Under the pieces are notes generated by a model. It was not told the DNA's origin and ran no database searches. It saw nothing but the letters and a program-made list of their open reading frames with translations. From Enterobacter sp. JUb54 (GTDB taxonomy: Bacteria > Pseudomonadota > Gammaproteobacteria > Enterobacterales > Enterobacteriaceae), in assembly GCF_014298075.1 (NCBI RefSeq), contig NZ_CP060418.1, positions 3,100,001-3,164,000 of the forward strand: a stretch of DNA of 64,000 nucleotides, in the 5' to 3' direction. This document shows, one piece after another, positions 18,003-27,937 of the stretch. A program made the translations under genes and the position numbers. Each line of letters starts with the position of its first letter. Position 1 is the first letter of the stretch.

Positions 18003-18287
18003 TTAGCCCTGATGCGGCATCAGCTGCGGATAGCCGTTAAATGCCGGCTTCGTGCTGCTCAATGCCGCTTCATCCTGATGAATGCTGCCAGAGTTCGCCG
18101 CCCATACCCCTTCTGAGGTTTTGCTGATCAGCTGATGCTGTACATTCAGATTCTGCCCCATCGCGGCAATATGGTTGCTTTCGGTCCCGCCGCTGTTGGC
18201 AGCCCAGGGAATGGAAAGGTCAGCAGCACCGGCGATACCCGAAGCCAGCGTAGCGGCTAACAGCGTCGTGGTTAAAAAGAGCTTCAT
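18003..18287 (-). CDS. Small secreted protein with duplicated WAANSG motif, unknown
   Basis: 94 residues. Signal peptide MKLFLTTTLLAATLASGIAGA, leaving a mature protein of about 73 residues without cysteines. The motif WAANSGx occurs twice (residues 28-34 and 62-68), each followed by a polar turn and a helix (NHIAAMG; HQDEAA), an internal duplication. ATG 18287 is preceded by GAGGTGTG. Own terminator at 17945-17982, so it is a monocistronic unit between the DUF2950 gene and lpd. I do not recognise the family. Codon use and composition look like the rest of the genome. Confidence 0.75.
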   Translation of the reverse strand: MKLFLTTTLLAATLASGIAGAADLSIPWAANSGGTESNHIAAMGQNLNVQHQLISKTSEGVWAANSGSIHQDEAALSSTKPAFNGYPQLMPHQG

Positions 18288-18398
18288 TACACACCTCACT
18301 AATAATTAACTATCTATAAGTTTAGCGGGTAATTATTTTCAAAGTATTTATAAGATGTGCCGATTTGTTTACGCAGACACAGTTCTAAACATCAGGCA

Positions 18399-18425
18399 TA
18401 AAAAAAGCGGCTCTCAGAGCCGCTT
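18399..18425 (-). terminator. Terminator of lpd / pdh operon
   Basis: Stem AGCGGCTC/GAGCCGCT (18406-18413 with 18417-18424) and a run of seven T on the minus strand (complement of 18399-18405), shortly after the lpd stop. Confidence 0.92.
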
Positions 18426-18448
18426 ATGTCCTGCTGCGAAAAGAAAAC

Positions 18449-19873
18449 TTACTTCTTCTTCGCTTTCGCGTTCGGCAGGTCGGTGATGCTACCTTCGAAG
18501 ACTTCCGCCGCCAGGCCTACGGACTCGTGCAGAGTCGGGTGCGCGTGGATAGTCAGGGCGATGTCTTCAGCGTCACAGCCCATTTCGATAGCCAGACCGA
18601 TTTCACCCAGCAGCTCGCCGCCGTTGGTGCCGACAATCGCGCCGCCGATAACACGGTGGGACTCTTTGTCGAAGATCAGTTTGGTCATACCGTCTGCGCA
18701 ATCAGAAGCGATAGCACGGCCAGAGGCTGCCCACGGGAAGGTGGCAGTTTCGTAGCTGATGCCTTTTTCTTTCGCTTCTTTCTCGGTCAGGCCAACCCAG
18801 GCAACTTCTGGCTCGGTGTAGGCGATTGACGGGATCACTTTCGGGTCGAAGTAGTGCTTCAGGCCGGAGATAACTTCAGCGGCAACGTGACCTTCGTGAA
18901 CACCTTTGTGCGCCAGCATCGGCTGACCCACGATATCGCCGATAGCGAAGATGTGCGGCACGTTGGTACGCAGCTGCTTGTCAACACGGATAAAGCCGCG
19001 CTCGTCAACTTCAACGCCCGCTTTACCTGCATCGAGGTTTTTGCCGTTCGGTACGCGACCGATAGCCACCAGCACGGCGTCATAACGCTGTGCTTCTGCC
19101 GGCGCTTTTTTGCCTTCCATAGAAACATAGATGCCGTCTTCTTTCGCTTCTACGGCAGTCACTTTGGTTTCCAGCATCAGGTTGAATTTCTTGCTGATGC
19201 GTTTGGTGAAGACTTTCACGACGTCTTTGTCGGCAGCCGGAATAACCTGGTCGAACATTTCAACCACGTCAATCTCTGAACCCAGCGCATGGTACACAGT
19301 ACCCATTTCCAGACCGATGATACCGCCACCCATGACCAGCAGACGTTTTGGTACGCTTTTCAGCTCCAGCGCATCGGTGGAGTCCCACACGCGCGGATCT
19401 TCATGCGGAATGAACGGCAGTTCGATCGGACGGGAACCCGCCGCGATGATGGCGTTGTCGAAGTTGATTACGGTTTTACCGTTCTCGCCTTCCACTTCCA
19501 GGGTGTTAGCCCCGGTGAATTTACCCAGACCGTTGACCACTTTCACTTTACGGCCTTTAGCCATGCCAGCCAGACCACCGGTCAGCTGAGTGATCACTTT
19601 TTCTTTCCAGGTGCGGATCTTGTCGATGTCAGTTTTCGGCTCACCGAAAACAATGCCGTGTTCGGCCAGCGCTTTCGCTTCTTCGATAACTTTCGCAACG
19701 TGCAGCAGTGCTTTAGAAGGGATACAGCCGACGTTCAGGCAGACACCGCCGAGGGTGCTGTAACGTTCTACGATGACGGTCTCCAGACCTAAATCAGCGC
19801 AACGGAAGGCAGCAGAATAACCTGCAGGACCTGCCCCAAGTACCACGACCTGAGTTTTAATTTCAGTACTCAT
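18449..19873 (-). CDS. lpd: Dihydrolipoyl dehydrogenase (E3)
   Basis: 474 residues, as in E. coli. FAD-dependent oxidoreductase that re-oxidises dihydrolipoyl groups in the pyruvate and 2-oxoglutarate dehydrogenase complexes and the glycine cleavage system. FAD motif GAGPAGYSAAFRCADLG at the N-terminus; redox-active disulfide in GGVCLNVGCIPSKAL; NAD motif GGGIIGLEMG; C-terminal catalytic dyad in HAHPTLHESVG. Last gene of pdhR-aceE-aceF-lpd; a 332-base gap with an ERIC-type repeat and the aceF terminator separates it from aceF, so it can also be transcribed from its own promoter as in E. coli. Two ATGs lie side by side (19876, 19873); the second gives MSTEIKTQ. Confidence 0.98.
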   Translation of the reverse strand: MSTEIKTQVVVLGAGPAGYSAAFRCADLGLETVIVERYSTLGGVCLNVGCIPSKALLHVAKVIEEAKALAEHGIVFGEPKTDIDKIRTWKEKVITQLTGGLAGMAKGRKVKVVNGLGKFTGANTLEVEGENGKTVINFDNAIIAAGSRPIELPFIPHEDPRVWDSTDALELKSVPKRLLVMGGGIIGLEMGTVYHALGSEIDVVEMFDQVIPAADKDVVKVFTKRISKKFNLMLETKVTAVEAKEDGIYVSMEGKKAPAEAQRYDAVLVAIGRVPNGKNLDAGKAGVEVDERGFIRVDKQLRTNVPHIFAIGDIVGQPMLAHKGVHEGHVAAEVISGLKHYFDPKVIPSIAYTEPEVAWVGLTEKEAKEKGISYETATFPWAASGRAIASDCADGMTKLIFDKESHRVIGGAIVGTNGGELLGEIGLAIEMGCDAEDIALTIHAHPTLHESVGLAAEVFEGSITDLPNAKAKKK

Positions 19874-19915
19874 CATGACCTCTGTAGTTTATATCCGGCG
19901 GGTCTGACGCTATTG

Positions 19916-20043
19916 TTATACACTTCATCCTTCAAGCCGCCTCTGCGTTGGCTGCGCTCGCTCACCCCGGTTACGTACCGCTTGTACGCTCCAGGGATTC
20001 ACTCCCTTGCCGCCTTGACGCAACTCGAATTATTTTGTGTAAA
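19916..20043. repeat. Divergent ERIC element between aceF and lpd
   Basis: About 128 bases, the standard ERIC length. Matches the reverse complement of the ERIC consensus: CTTCA-x-x-CTTCAAGC at the left end, GTTGGCTGCGCTCGCTCACCCC in the middle left, CTCCAGGGATTCACT in the middle right and CTCGAATTATTTTG at the right end. Central half diverged. It is transcribed with lpd or its leader and can fold into a long hairpin. Confidence 0.8.
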
Positions 20044-20174
20044 TTACGCCCATGTCCACCGGGTCGTTCTATCCGCCTGCATTTTACAAAATTGTTAACA
20101 ATTTTGAAACAACAAACGGCAAACGATTTTGTCCTTTGTTGCTGGTAACCCCGAAACAGTGACCAGATTACCAG

Positions 20175-20202
20175 AAAAAAGCCGGCCGTCAGGCCGGCTT
20201 TT
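20175..20202 (-). terminator. Terminator after aceF
   Basis: Stem GCCGGCC/GGCCGGC (20181-20187 with 20192-20198) with six T on the minus strand (complement of 20175-20180); TTTT also follows on the plus strand. Probably gives partial termination between aceF and lpd. Confidence 0.85.
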
Positions 20203-20205
20203 CGC

Positions 20206-22098
20206 TTACATCACCAGGCGGCGAATATCACTCAACGTATTGTTGATGATAGTGATAAAGCGCGCACCATCAGCACCATCGATCACGCGGTGGTCGAAGG
20301 ACAGAGAGATAGGCATCATCAGACGCGGCACAAACTCTTTACCGTTCCACACTGGCTCCATCGCGGACTTGGAAACACCGAGGATAGCCACTTCCGGCGC
20401 GTTAACAATCGGCGCAAAGTGGGTTGTACCCAGGCCACCGATGCTGGAGATGGTGAAGCAACCGCCCTGCATTTCGCCAGCGGTCAGCTTACCGTCACGC
20501 GCTTTCTTAGAAATCACCGTCAGTTCACGAGACAGCTCGGTAATGCTCTTCTTGTTCACGTCTTTAAAGACCGGAACAACCAGACCATTCGGCGTATCAA
20601 CCGCAACACCAATGTTGATGTATTTCTTCAGCGTCAGACGCTGTGCATCTTCGGACAGAGAGCTGTTGAAGCGCGGCATCTGCTCAAGCGCAGCGGCTAC
20701 GGCTTTCATGATGAACACTACCGGCGTGAATTTCACATCCAGTTTACGTTTCTCAGCTTCAGCATTCTGCTGCTTACGGAACGCTTCCAGATCGGTAATG
20801 TCGGTTTTGTCGAAGTGGGTAACGTGCGGGATCATCACCCAGTTACGGCTCAGGTTAGCACCAGAGATTTTCTGGATACGGCCCAGTTCCACTTCTTCAA
20901 CTTCACCAAACTTGCTGAAGTCAACTTTCGGCCACGGCAGCATGCCCGGGATACCACCGCCAGCGGCGGCTGCAGCCGGAGCGGCTTCTGCGCGTTTAAC
21001 CGCGTCTTTCACGTAAGCCTGAACGTCTTCGCGCAGGATACGGCCTTTACGACCGGAACCTTTCACTTTCGCCAGGTTCACACCGAATTCGCGCGCCAGG
21101 CGGCGAATCAGCGGAGTCGCATGAACGTAAGCGTCGTTTTCAGCGAACTCAGATTTGCCTTCCGCTTTCGCTGCCGGAGCCGCGGCTTTAGCAGCCGGTG
21201 CCGGTGCGGCAGCCGCAGGAGCTGGTGCAGCAGCAGCCGGAGCCGCAGCAGGCGCAGCGCCTTCCACTTCGAAGACCATGATCAGAGAACCGGTGGAGAC
21301 TTTGTCGCCGGTGCTGATTTTAATTTCTTTCACGGTACCCGCGAACGGTGCCGGGACTTCCATAGAGGCTTTGTCGCCTTCTACGGTGATCAGTGACTGC
21401 TCAGCAGCAACTTTATCGCCCACTTTCACCATCACTTCAGTGACTTCAACTTCGTCGCCACCGATGTCCGGTACGTTGACGTCTTTCGCGCCGCTGGCTG
21501 CTGGTGCCGCCGCCGCTGCCGGAGCAGCTGCCTGTGCTGGCGCCGCAGCAGGTGCAGCACCCGCCACTTCGAAGACCATGATCAGGGAACCGGTAGACAC
21601 TTTGTCGCCAGTGTTGATTTTGATCTCTTTCACCACACCCGCGAACGGAGCCGGGACTTCCATAGAAGCTTTGTCGCCTTCTACGGTAATCAGGGACTGT
21701 TCAGCCGCAACGGTGTCGCCAACTTTAACCATGATCTCGGTGACTTCAACTTCGTCGCCGCCGATATCAGGTACATGAACGTCTTTCGCCGCTGCCGCAG
21801 CAGGTGCTGCTGCCGGTGCCGCTTCTTTCTTCTCTTCCTGCGCAGGTGCAGCAGCTGCTGCACCCTCGGCGGAATCGAAAATCATAATCAGTTTACCGGT
21901 CTCGGTTTTGTCGCCGACAGAGACTTTGATCTCTTTCACGACGCCAGCCTGCGGAGACGGGACTTCCATAGAGGCTTTGTCGCCTTCTACGGTGATCAGC
22001 GACTGTTCAGCTTCAACTTTGTCGCCAACTTTGACCAGGATTTCGGTGATTTCAACTTCATCTGCCCCGATATCCGGTACGTTGATTTCGATAGCCAT
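20206..22098 (-). CDS. aceF: Dihydrolipoyllysine acetyltransferase, pyruvate dehydrogenase E2
   Basis: 630 residues, forms the core of the PDH complex. Three tandem lipoyl domains, each with the lipoylated lysine in GDKAS (Lys41, Lys143, Lys243), joined by long Ala/Pro linkers that act as swinging arms. A peripheral E1/E3-binding domain (about residues 325-365, [30 protein letters not shown]) and the catalytic acetyltransferase domain follow, ending with [12 protein letters not shown]. Domain count matches E. coli AceF, which also has three lipoyl domains. Starts 14 bases after the aceE stop. The repeated lipoyl coding units (about 21250-22098) form long DNA direct repeats that are prone to recombination. 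Confidence 0.98.
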   Translation of the reverse strand: MAIEINVPDIGADEVEITEILVKVGDKVEAEQSLITVEGDKASMEVPSPQAGVVKEIKVSVGDKTETGKLIMIFDSAEGAAAAAPAQEEKKEAAPAAAPAAAAAKDVHVPDIGGDEVEVTEIMVKVGDTVAAEQSLITVEGDKASMEVPAPFAGVVKEIKINTGDKVSTGSLIMVFEVAGAAPAAAPAQAAAPAAAAAPAASGAKDVNVPDIGGDEVEVTEVMVKVGDKVAAEQSLITVEGDKASMEVPAPFAGTVKEIKISTGDKVSTGSLIMVFEVEGAAPAAAPAAAAPAPAAAAPAPAAKAAAPAAKAEGKSEFAENDAYVHATPLIRRLAREFGVNLAKVKGSGRKGRILREDVQAYVKDAVKRAEAAPAAAAAGGGIPGMLPWPKVDFSKFGEVEEVELGRIQKISGANLSRNWVMIPHVTHFDKTDITDLEAFRKQQNAEAEKRKLDVKFTPVVFIMKAVAAALEQMPRFNSSLSEDAQRLTLKKYINIGVAVDTPNGLVVPVFKDVNKKSITELSRELTVISKKARDGKLTAGEMQGGCFTISSIGGLGTTHFAPIVNAPEVAILGVSKSAMEPVWNGKEFVPRLMMPISLSFDHRVIDGADGARFITIINNTLSDIRRLVM

Positions 22099-22112
22099 TA
22101 TTCTTTTACCTC

Positions 22113-24776
22113 TTACGCCAGACGCGGGTTAACTTTTTCTGCATCGATGTTGAATTTAGTGATGGCATCCGCAACCACTTTCTTATCGATTTCACCACGT
22201 TTAGCCAGTTCGCCCAGCGCCGCTACAACCACATAGGAAGCATCAACTTCGAAGTGGTGACGCAGGTTCTCACGGCTGTCAGAGCGACCGAAGCCATCAG
22301 TACCCAGTACACGGTAATCATCAGCCGGTACGTAAGTACGGACCTGCTCGGCGAACAGTTTCATATAGTCAGTAGATGCAACAGCCGGAGCGTCGTTCAT
22401 CACCTGAGCGATGTACGGTACACGCGGGGTTTCCAGCGGGTGCAGCATGTTCCAACGTTCGCAATCCTGGCCATCACGCGCCAGTTCAGTGAAGGAGGTG
22501 ACGGAGTAAACGTCAGAACCTACACCGTAGTCTTTCGCCAGGATCTGTGCTGCTTCACGAACGTGACGCAGGATAGAACCGGAGCCCAGCAGCTGAACTT
22601 TACCTTTGCTACCTTCAACGGTTTCGAGTTTGTAGATACCTTTACGGATACCCTCCTCGGCACCTGCTGGCATGGCCGGCATGTGGTAGTTTTCGTTCAG
22701 CGTGGTGATGTAGTAGTAAACGTTCTCTTGTTTCTCACCATACATACGCTCCAGACCGTCGTGCATGATCACAGCGACTTCGTACGCGTAAGACGGATCG
22801 TAAGAGATACAGTTCGGGATAGTCAGAGACTGAATATGGCTGTGACCATCTTCGTGCTGCAGACCTTCACCGTTCAGCGTTGTACGACCGGAAGTACCAC
22901 CGACCAGGAAGCCGCGAGCCTGTTGGTCGCCAGCCTGCCAGCACAGGTCACCGATACGCTGGAAACCGAACATGGAGTAGTAGATGTAGAACGGGATCAT
23001 CGGCAGGTTGTTGGTGCTGTAAGACGTTGCCGCCGCCAGCCAGGATGCGCCTGCGCCCAGTTCGTTGATGCCTTCCTGCAGGATCTGACCTTTTTCGTCT
23101 TCTTTGTAGTAAGCAACCTGCTCACGGTCCTGCGGGGTGTACTGCTGGCCGTTCGGGCTGTAGATACCAATCTGACGGAACAGACCTTCCATACCGAAAG
23201 TACGCGCTTCATCGGCGATGATCGGCACCAGGCGGTCTTTGATGGATTTGTTCTTCAGCATCACGTTCAGGGCACGAACGAAGGCGATCGTTGTAGAGAT
23301 CTCTTTGTTCTGCTCTTCCAGCAGCGGTGCGAAATCTTCCAGAGTCGGCATCTCGAGCTTCTCAGAGAAGTTCGGCTGACGGCTCGGCAGATAGCCGTGC
23401 AGTTTCTGACGCTGAGCGTGCAGGTAGGTGTGCTCTTCAGAACCTTCCGGGAAGGTTACGTACGGCAGTTTTTCGATATCAGCATCGGCAACCGGTACAT
23501 TGAAACGATCGCGGACGTAGCGTACGCCGTCCATGTTCATTTTCTTCACCTGGTGAGCGATGTTTTTACCTTCAGCGGTATCGCCCATGCCATAGCCTTT
23601 AATGGTATGAGCCAGGATAACGGTCGCTTTGCCTTTGGTATCCTGCGCTTTTTTCAGTGCAGCGAAGACTTTCTTCGGATCGTGACCGCCACGGTTCAGG
23701 GCCCAGATCTGCTCGTCAGTCCAGTCAGCAACCAGTGCGGCAGTTTCCGGATATTTACCGAAGAAGTGCTCACGCACGTAGGCGCCGTCTTTGGATTTGA
23801 AGGTCTGGTAGTCGCCATCAACGGTTTCGTTCATCAGCTGAATCAGCTTACCGCTGGTGTCTTTACGCAGCAGTTCGTCCCAACGGCCGCCCCAGATAAC
23901 CTTGATCACGTTCCAGCCAGCACCGCTGAAGATGCCGTCCAGTTCGTTAATGATTTTGCCGTTACCGGTGACCGGGCCGTCCAGACGCTGCAGGTTGCAG
24001 TTGATGACGAAGACCAGGTTGTCCAGTTTTTCACGGGTCGCGATGGTGATGGCGCCTTTAGATTCCGGCTCATCCATCTCACCGTCGCCCAGGAAGGCGT
24101 AAACGGTTTGTTTAGAGGTGTCTTTCAGACCACGGTGTTCCAGATACTTCAGGAACTTAGCCTGATAGATCGCACCGATCGGGCCCAGACCCATAGATAC
24201 GGTCGGGAACTGCCAGAATTCTGGCATCAGTTTCGGGTGCGGATAAGAGGACAGACCGTTGCCGTGAACTTCCTGACGGAAGTTGTTCATCTGCTCTTCA
24301 GTCAGACGACCTTCAAGGAAGGCACGTGCGTATACGCCCGGAGAGATGTGGCCCTGGAAGTACACCAGGTCGCCGCCGTCCTGCTCGTTACGCGCACGGA
24401 AGAAGTGGTTGAAGCACACTTCGTAGAAAGTCGCGGAGGACTGGAAGGACGCCATGTGGCCGCCCAGTTCGAGATCTTTTTTCGATGCGCGCAGAACGGT
24501 CATAATGGCGTTCCAACGAATCGCAGAACGAATTCGACGTTCCAGATCCAGATTCCCCGGGTATTCCGGTTCATCTTCAACGGCAATAGTGTTGACGTAA
24601 CTGCCTGTAGATGTGCCAGCAGCAACCTTCACCCCGCCTTTGCGGGCTTCAGAAAGGAGTTGGTCAATCAGATACTGAGCGCGCTCAACACCTTCTTCAC
24701 GGATGACCGATTCGATCGCCTGTAGCCAGTCGCGAGTTTCGATCGGATCCACGTCATTTGGTAAACGTTCTGACAT
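22113..24776 (-). CDS. aceE: Pyruvate dehydrogenase E1 component
   Basis: 887 residues, homodimeric E1 of the enterobacterial type. Decarboxylates pyruvate with thiamine diphosphate and acetylates the lipoyl arms of AceF. The ThDP motif is visible as [14 protein letters not shown] followed about 30 residues later by [23 protein letters not shown] and [14 protein letters not shown] are also family marks. Second gene of the pdh operon, 192 bases after the pdhR stop. A shortened ERIC-like sequence lies in that gap. No truncation seen. The very long frame on the opposite strand (22254-24725) is a codon-bias shadow. Confidence 0.98.
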   Translation of the reverse strand: MSERLPNDVDPIETRDWLQAIESVIREEGVERAQYLIDQLLSEARKGGVKVAAGTSTGSYVNTIAVEDEPEYPGNLDLERRIRSAIRWNAIMTVLRASKKDLELGGHMASFQSSATFYEVCFNHFFRARNEQDGGDLVYFQGHISPGVYARAFLEGRLTEEQMNNFRQEVHGNGLSSYPHPKLMPEFWQFPTVSMGLGPIGAIYQAKFLKYLEHRGLKDTSKQTVYAFLGDGEMDEPESKGAITIATREKLDNLVFVINCNLQRLDGPVTGNGKIINELDGIFSGAGWNVIKVIWGGRWDELLRKDTSGKLIQLMNETVDGDYQTFKSKDGAYVREHFFGKYPETAALVADWTDEQIWALNRGGHDPKKVFAALKKAQDTKGKATVILAHTIKGYGMGDTAEGKNIAHQVKKMNMDGVRYVRDRFNVPVADADIEKLPYVTFPEGSEEHTYLHAQRQKLHGYLPSRQPNFSEKLEMPTLEDFAPLLEEQNKEISTTIAFVRALNVMLKNKSIKDRLVPIIADEARTFGMEGLFRQIGIYSPNGQQYTPQDREQVAYYKEDEKGQILQEGINELGAGASWLAAATSYSTNNLPMIPFYIYYSMFGFQRIGDLCWQAGDQQARGFLVGGTSGRTTLNGEGLQHEDGHSHIQSLTIPNCISYDPSYAYEVAVIMHDGLERMYGEKQENVYYYITTLNENYHMPAMPAGAEEGIRKGIYKLETVEGSKGKVQLLGSGSILRHVREAAQILAKDYGVGSDVYSVTSFTELARDGQDCERWNMLHPLETPRVPYIAQVMNDAPAVASTDYMKLFAEQVRTYVPADDYRVLGTDGFGRSDSRENLRHHFEVDASYVVVAALGELAKRGEIDKKVVADAITKFNIDAEKVNPRLA

Positions 24777-24837
24777 GGGGGTTATTCCTTATCTATCTAA
24801 TCGTTGATTAATCTGGAACCTGTCCCATTGCGCTCTT

Positions 24838-24912
24838 TGTTCTTCATACTTTCGGCTGTCTCTTTGTTGGCTGCGCTTGCCGCCGCGATACATCCAAAAT
24901 TATTTTGAACAA
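24838..24912. repeat. Truncated ERIC-like sequence between pdhR and aceE
   Basis: CTTCATACTTTCGGCTGT and TGTTGGCTGCGCTTGCCGC (24842-24882) match one end of ERIC and CCAAAATTATTTTG (24895-24908) matches the other. The conserved centre is missing, as if deleted. It lies in the transcribed leader of aceE. Confidence 0.55.
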
Positions 24913-24968
24913 CTAAAAGTGCAATAAGACAGGTTCTGCGTTTAGTTGCCGCGCTCTAAAAATGGCGC

Positions 24969-25748
24969 TTAAGAACCGGAGTTCTCATCTTTCCGTTGCT
25001 GTAAACGACGCAGTGAGCGTTCTCGACGACTCTCCTCACGGCTACGATCCAGCAAAATTTCTTCAATGAACGCCAGGTGACGATGCGACGCTTCACGCGC
25101 CTGCTCCGGCTCCCCGGCGATTATCGCCTCGAAAATCCGAGAGCGATGATTGCTGACCTGCGGGAGCATTTCCCGGCGGGCGTACAACAATTCAAAGTTC
25201 TGACGAACGTTTTGCGCCAGCATCGGCTCCATGCAGCGTAGCAAATGGAGGAGCACGACATTGTGTGCGGCTTCGGTGACAGCAATTTGATACTGGACGA
25301 CGGCGTCTGATTCGGCGTCAAGATCGCCAGATTGCTGAGCCCGCTCAATCGCCTGGTGCAGTTCGCGAATACGCTCACGGTCAGCCTCATTGCTGCGCAG
25401 TGCCGCGTAATAAGCCGCGATGCCTTCCAGTGCGTGACGGGTTTCAAGCAGATCAAATTGGGATTCAGGGTGATCGGACAGTAGCTCTACCAGCGGATCG
25501 CTGAAGCTCTGCCACAGACTGCTTTGAACAAAAGTTCCACCGCCCTGGCGACGAAGCAACAAGCCCTTGGCTTCGAGGCGTTGAATCGCCTCACGCAGCG
25601 AGGGACGGGAAACGTCAAACTGTTTTGCCAGTTCGCGTTCAGGCGGGAGTTTTTCACCGGGACGCAGCGTCCCTTCAAGGATTAAAAACTCAAGCTGCTG
25701 CTCTATCACATCAGATAGTTTTGGTTGGCGGATTTTGCTGTAGGCCAT
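24969..25748 (-). CDS. pdhR: Pyruvate-sensing GntR/FadR-type repressor PdhR
   Basis: 259 residues. N-terminal winged helix ([51 protein letters not shown]; GntR fold with the classic PPERELA-x-x-F-x-VSR-x-x-LREA run), C-terminal FCD helical effector domain with pyruvate as known ligand. Represses pdhR-aceEF-lpd and respiratory genes when pyruvate is low. Start ATG 25748 gives [13 protein letters not shown] as in E. coli; the open frame to 25793 would run into the operator. The C-terminal tail ([10 protein letters not shown]) is about five residues longer than E. coli PdhR. A PdhR operator lies 31 bases upstream of the start. Confidence 0.97.
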   Translation of the reverse strand: MAYSKIRQPKLSDVIEQQLEFLILEGTLRPGEKLPPERELAKQFDVSRPSLREAIQRLEAKGLLLRRQGGGTFVQSSLWQSFSDPLVELLSDHPESQFDLLETRHALEGIAAYYAALRSNEADRERIRELHQAIERAQQSGDLDAESDAVVQYQIAVTEAAHNVVLLHLLRCMEPMLAQNVRQNFELLYARREMLPQVSNHRSRIFEAIIAGEPEQAREASHRHLAFIEEILLDRSREESRRERSLRRLQQRKDENSGS

Positions 25749-25778
25749 ATTCCCTGTCTCTGCCATTAGCCCGTAGTC

Positions 25779-25795
25779 AATTGGTCTTACCAATT
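25779..25795 (-). promoter_or_regulatory. PdhR operator
   Basis: AATTGGT-ctt-ACCAATT, a perfect palindrome with the known PdhR box core (TTGGT-N3-ACCAA). It lies just downstream of the predicted start site, so binding blocks transcription of the whole pdh operon. Confidence 0.9.
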
Positions 25796-25811
25796 CGCAG
25801 TTCGTAGCGCT

Positions 25812-25840
25812 AAAGTAACAAAGTATTCACCTTCTGTCCA
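25812..25840 (-). promoter_or_regulatory. pdh operon promoter
   Basis: On the minus strand TGGACA (complement of 25835-25840), 17-base spacer, TACTTT (complement of 25812-25817). The expected start at about 25805 places the PdhR box at roughly +10 to +26. Confidence 0.7.
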
Positions 25841-26391
25841 TACAGGTTTTGATTGAAATCAGGAAACCACGCACATTTTAACAACCTTACAGAAATAACA
25901 TTTCAGAATTGTAACTTCACACAAATGATGTATTTACCCACCTCGAGGTAGAATTAACGTTTATGAAACGAAATATTAGGCTATCTGAACCGATTCAACT
26001 CTGAAAAAACCGCCATTTTATTCACATGAAGTGAATATGAAATCACATTCAACTCAACTCCCCTGCCGCCGCGCCATTTACAAATGGTTTCTTTTTGTTC
26101 GCTTCGTCATCATCCCTTCATAAAGCAGGTGCATTCACCCGCGCTTACCACTATTCTCCAGGATACGAAAGGCCTTTAGGCGATTTCATGCTGCGCCTTG
26201 CGTAAAGAAATCAATACGAAAACGGAATTTCATAATTACACACCACAACAATATGACAGCCAAATCCATCGGGACTGCACTGACTAAAACTCCCTTGAAT
26301 ATAGATAGCTATGCTATTTGGCAGGGACAGACAACGCAGCAGTAACCTGAAGGACGACGCGTATAAACATAATAACCACACACGAGGTTTC
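25841..26391. other. pdhR-aroP divergent intergenic region
   Basis: About 550 bases without a supported gene. Contains the region upstream of the pdh promoter and the aroP regulatory region. An AT-rich part (25860-26080) has short poly-T and A-T runs. A weak TyrR-box-like dyad (CGTAAA-N6-AATACG) lies at about 26202-26219. In E. coli aroP is TyrR-repressed from this interval. Only very short frames occur, such as 13 codons from the ATG at 25962. Confidence 0.4.
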
Positions 26392-27765
26392 ATGATGGAA
26401 GGTCAACAGCATGGCGATCGGCTTAAGCGCGGCCTGAAGAACCGCCATATACAGCTTATTGCCCTGGGCGGTGCTATCGGCACCGGCCTGTTTCTGGGCA
26501 GTGCATCGGTGATTCAATCTGCAGGCCCCGGGATCATTCTGGGCTATGCAATTGCTGGTTTTATCGCCTTCCTGATCATGCGTCAGTTAGGCGAAATGGT
26601 CGTCGAAGAGCCGGTAGCCGGTTCATTCAGCCATTTTGCGTACAAATACTGGGGCGGGTTTGCCGGCTTTGCCTCCGGCTGGAACTACTGGGTGCTGTAC
26701 GTTCTGGTGGCGATGGCGGAACTGACTGCCGTTGGGAAATACATCCAGTTCTGGTGGCCTGAGATCCCAACCTGGGTCTCCGCTGCGGTGTTCTTTGTTG
26801 CCATCAACGCGATTAACCTGACCAACGTGAAAGTGTTCGGGGAGATGGAGTTCTGGTTCGCCATTATTAAAGTTGTCGCGGTTGTTGCCATGATCCTCTT
26901 CGGTGGCTGGCTGCTGTTCAGCGGCAACGGCGGCCCGCAGGCAACCGTGAGCAACCTGTGGGATCAAGGTGGCTTCCTGCCGCATGGTTTCACCGGGCTG
27001 GTGATGATGATGGCGATAATCATGTTCTCGTTTGGTGGTCTGGAGCTGGTCGGCATCACTGCCGCGGAAGCCGATAACCCTGAGCAGAGCATTCCAAAAG
27101 CCACAAACCAGGTCATTTACCGCATCCTGATTTTCTATGTGGGTTCCCTGGCCGTCCTGCTGTCACTGCTGCCGTGGACGCGCGTCACCGCAGATACCAG
27201 CCCGTTTGTCCTGATCTTCCACGAGCTGGGCGATACCTTTGTTGCCAACGCGCTGAACGTGGTTGTTCTGACCGCTGCGCTTTCGGTATACAACAGCTGC
27301 GTCTACTGCAACAGCCGTATGCTGTTTGGCCTGGCTCAACAGGGTAACGCACCAAAAGCACTGATGAACGTTGATAAACGTGGCGTACCGGTCAACACCA
27401 TCATCGTATCGGCGGTGGTGACTGCACTGTGCGTGCTGATTAACTACTTCGCACCGGAGTCGGCGTTTGGCCTGCTGATGGCGCTGGTGGTCTCCGCCCT
27501 GGTCATCAACTGGGCAATGATCAGCCTGGCACACATGAAGTTCCGTCGCGCCAAACAGCAGCAGGGCGTCGTTTCACGCTTCCCGGCCCTGTTCTACCCG
27601 GTGGGTAACTGGGTCTGCCTGCTGTTCATGCTGGCGGTGCTGGTGATTATGCTGATGACCCCGGGAATGGCGATTTCCGTTTACCTGATCCCGGTCTGGA
27701 TTGCGATTCTGGGCGTCGGCTACCTGTTTAAACAGAAAAGCGCCAGCGCAGTAAAAGCACAATAA
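26392..27765 (+). CDS. aroP: Aromatic amino acid permease AroP
   Basis: 457 residues, 12 predicted membrane helices, amino acid-polyamine-organocation family. Imports Phe, Tyr and Trp by proton symport. N-terminus (LKRGLKNRHIQLIALGGAIGTGLFLGSASVIQ) with the helix-1 glycine-rich substrate-binding turn, and near identity to E. coli AroP throughout (GGLELVGITAAEADNPEQSIPKA; NSCVYCNSRMLFGLA). PheP and others are close paralogues, but neighbours pdhR and ampE fix it as AroP. Start ATG 26392 is preceded by GAGG; the open frame to 26311 lacks support. Likely TyrR-regulated. Confidence 0.95.
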   Translation: MMEGQQHGDRLKRGLKNRHIQLIALGGAIGTGLFLGSASVIQSAGPGIILGYAIAGFIAFLIMRQLGEMVVEEPVAGSFSHFAYKYWGGFAGFASGWNYWVLYVLVAMAELTAVGKYIQFWWPEIPTWVSAAVFFVAINAINLTNVKVFGEMEFWFAIIKVVAVVAMILFGGWLLFSGNGGPQATVSNLWDQGGFLPHGFTGLVMMMAIIMFSFGGLELVGITAAEADNPEQSIPKATNQVIYRILIFYVGSLAVLLSLLPWTRVTADTSPFVLIFHELGDTFVANALNVVVLTAALSVYNSCVYCNSRMLFGLAQQGNAPKALMNVDKRGVPVNTIIVSAVVTALCVLINYFAPESAFGLLMALVVSALVINWAMISLAHMKFRRAKQQQGVVSRFPALFYPVGNWVCLLFMLAVLVIMLMTPGMAISVYLIPVWIAILGVGYLFKQKSASAVKAQ

Positions 27766-27777
27766 TACATCTCTCAA

Positions 27778-27815
27778 CGCTGTGTCCGCCCTGAACGGAC
27801 GGGCACAGCGCATTG
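27778..27815 (+). terminator. Probable aroP terminator hairpin
   Basis: Long imperfect stem CGCTGTG-TCC-GCCC with GGGC-ACAGCG (27779-27814), containing a G-T pair, shortly after the aroP stop. Followed by only a short T-rich stretch, so strength is uncertain. Confidence 0.5.
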
Positions 27816-27861
27816 TTAGCTGGTTCACACTTTCCTCTCCATAGCATATTTATCCATATCG

Positions 27862-27890
27862 TTGACCTAATACTGCAACGCATTTATTCG
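27862..27890 (+). promoter_or_regulatory. Possible promoter of the transporter-GH43 operon
   Basis: TTGACC (27862-27867), 17-base spacer, TATTCG (27885-27890). The -35 is good and the -10 poor, as in activator-dependent promoters. A 10-bp direct repeat TCCATATCGT occurs at 27853-27862 and 27911-27920 flanking it. Confidence 0.35.
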
Positions 27891-27937
27891 TTACTCAGCA
27901 AATAATTCTCTCCATATCGTAATGGGGAGATCGCCAG

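Noticed and set aside
21250-22098. Long direct repeats that might suggest a CRISPR or assembly artefact
   Set aside because: They encode the three lipoyl domains of AceF, each in frame with GDKAS; this is the normal gene structure.
22254-24725. 823-codon frame on the plus strand
   Set aside because: Lies wholly antisense to aceE. It is a codon-bias shadow of a highly expressed gene, with no ribosome site or family resemblance.
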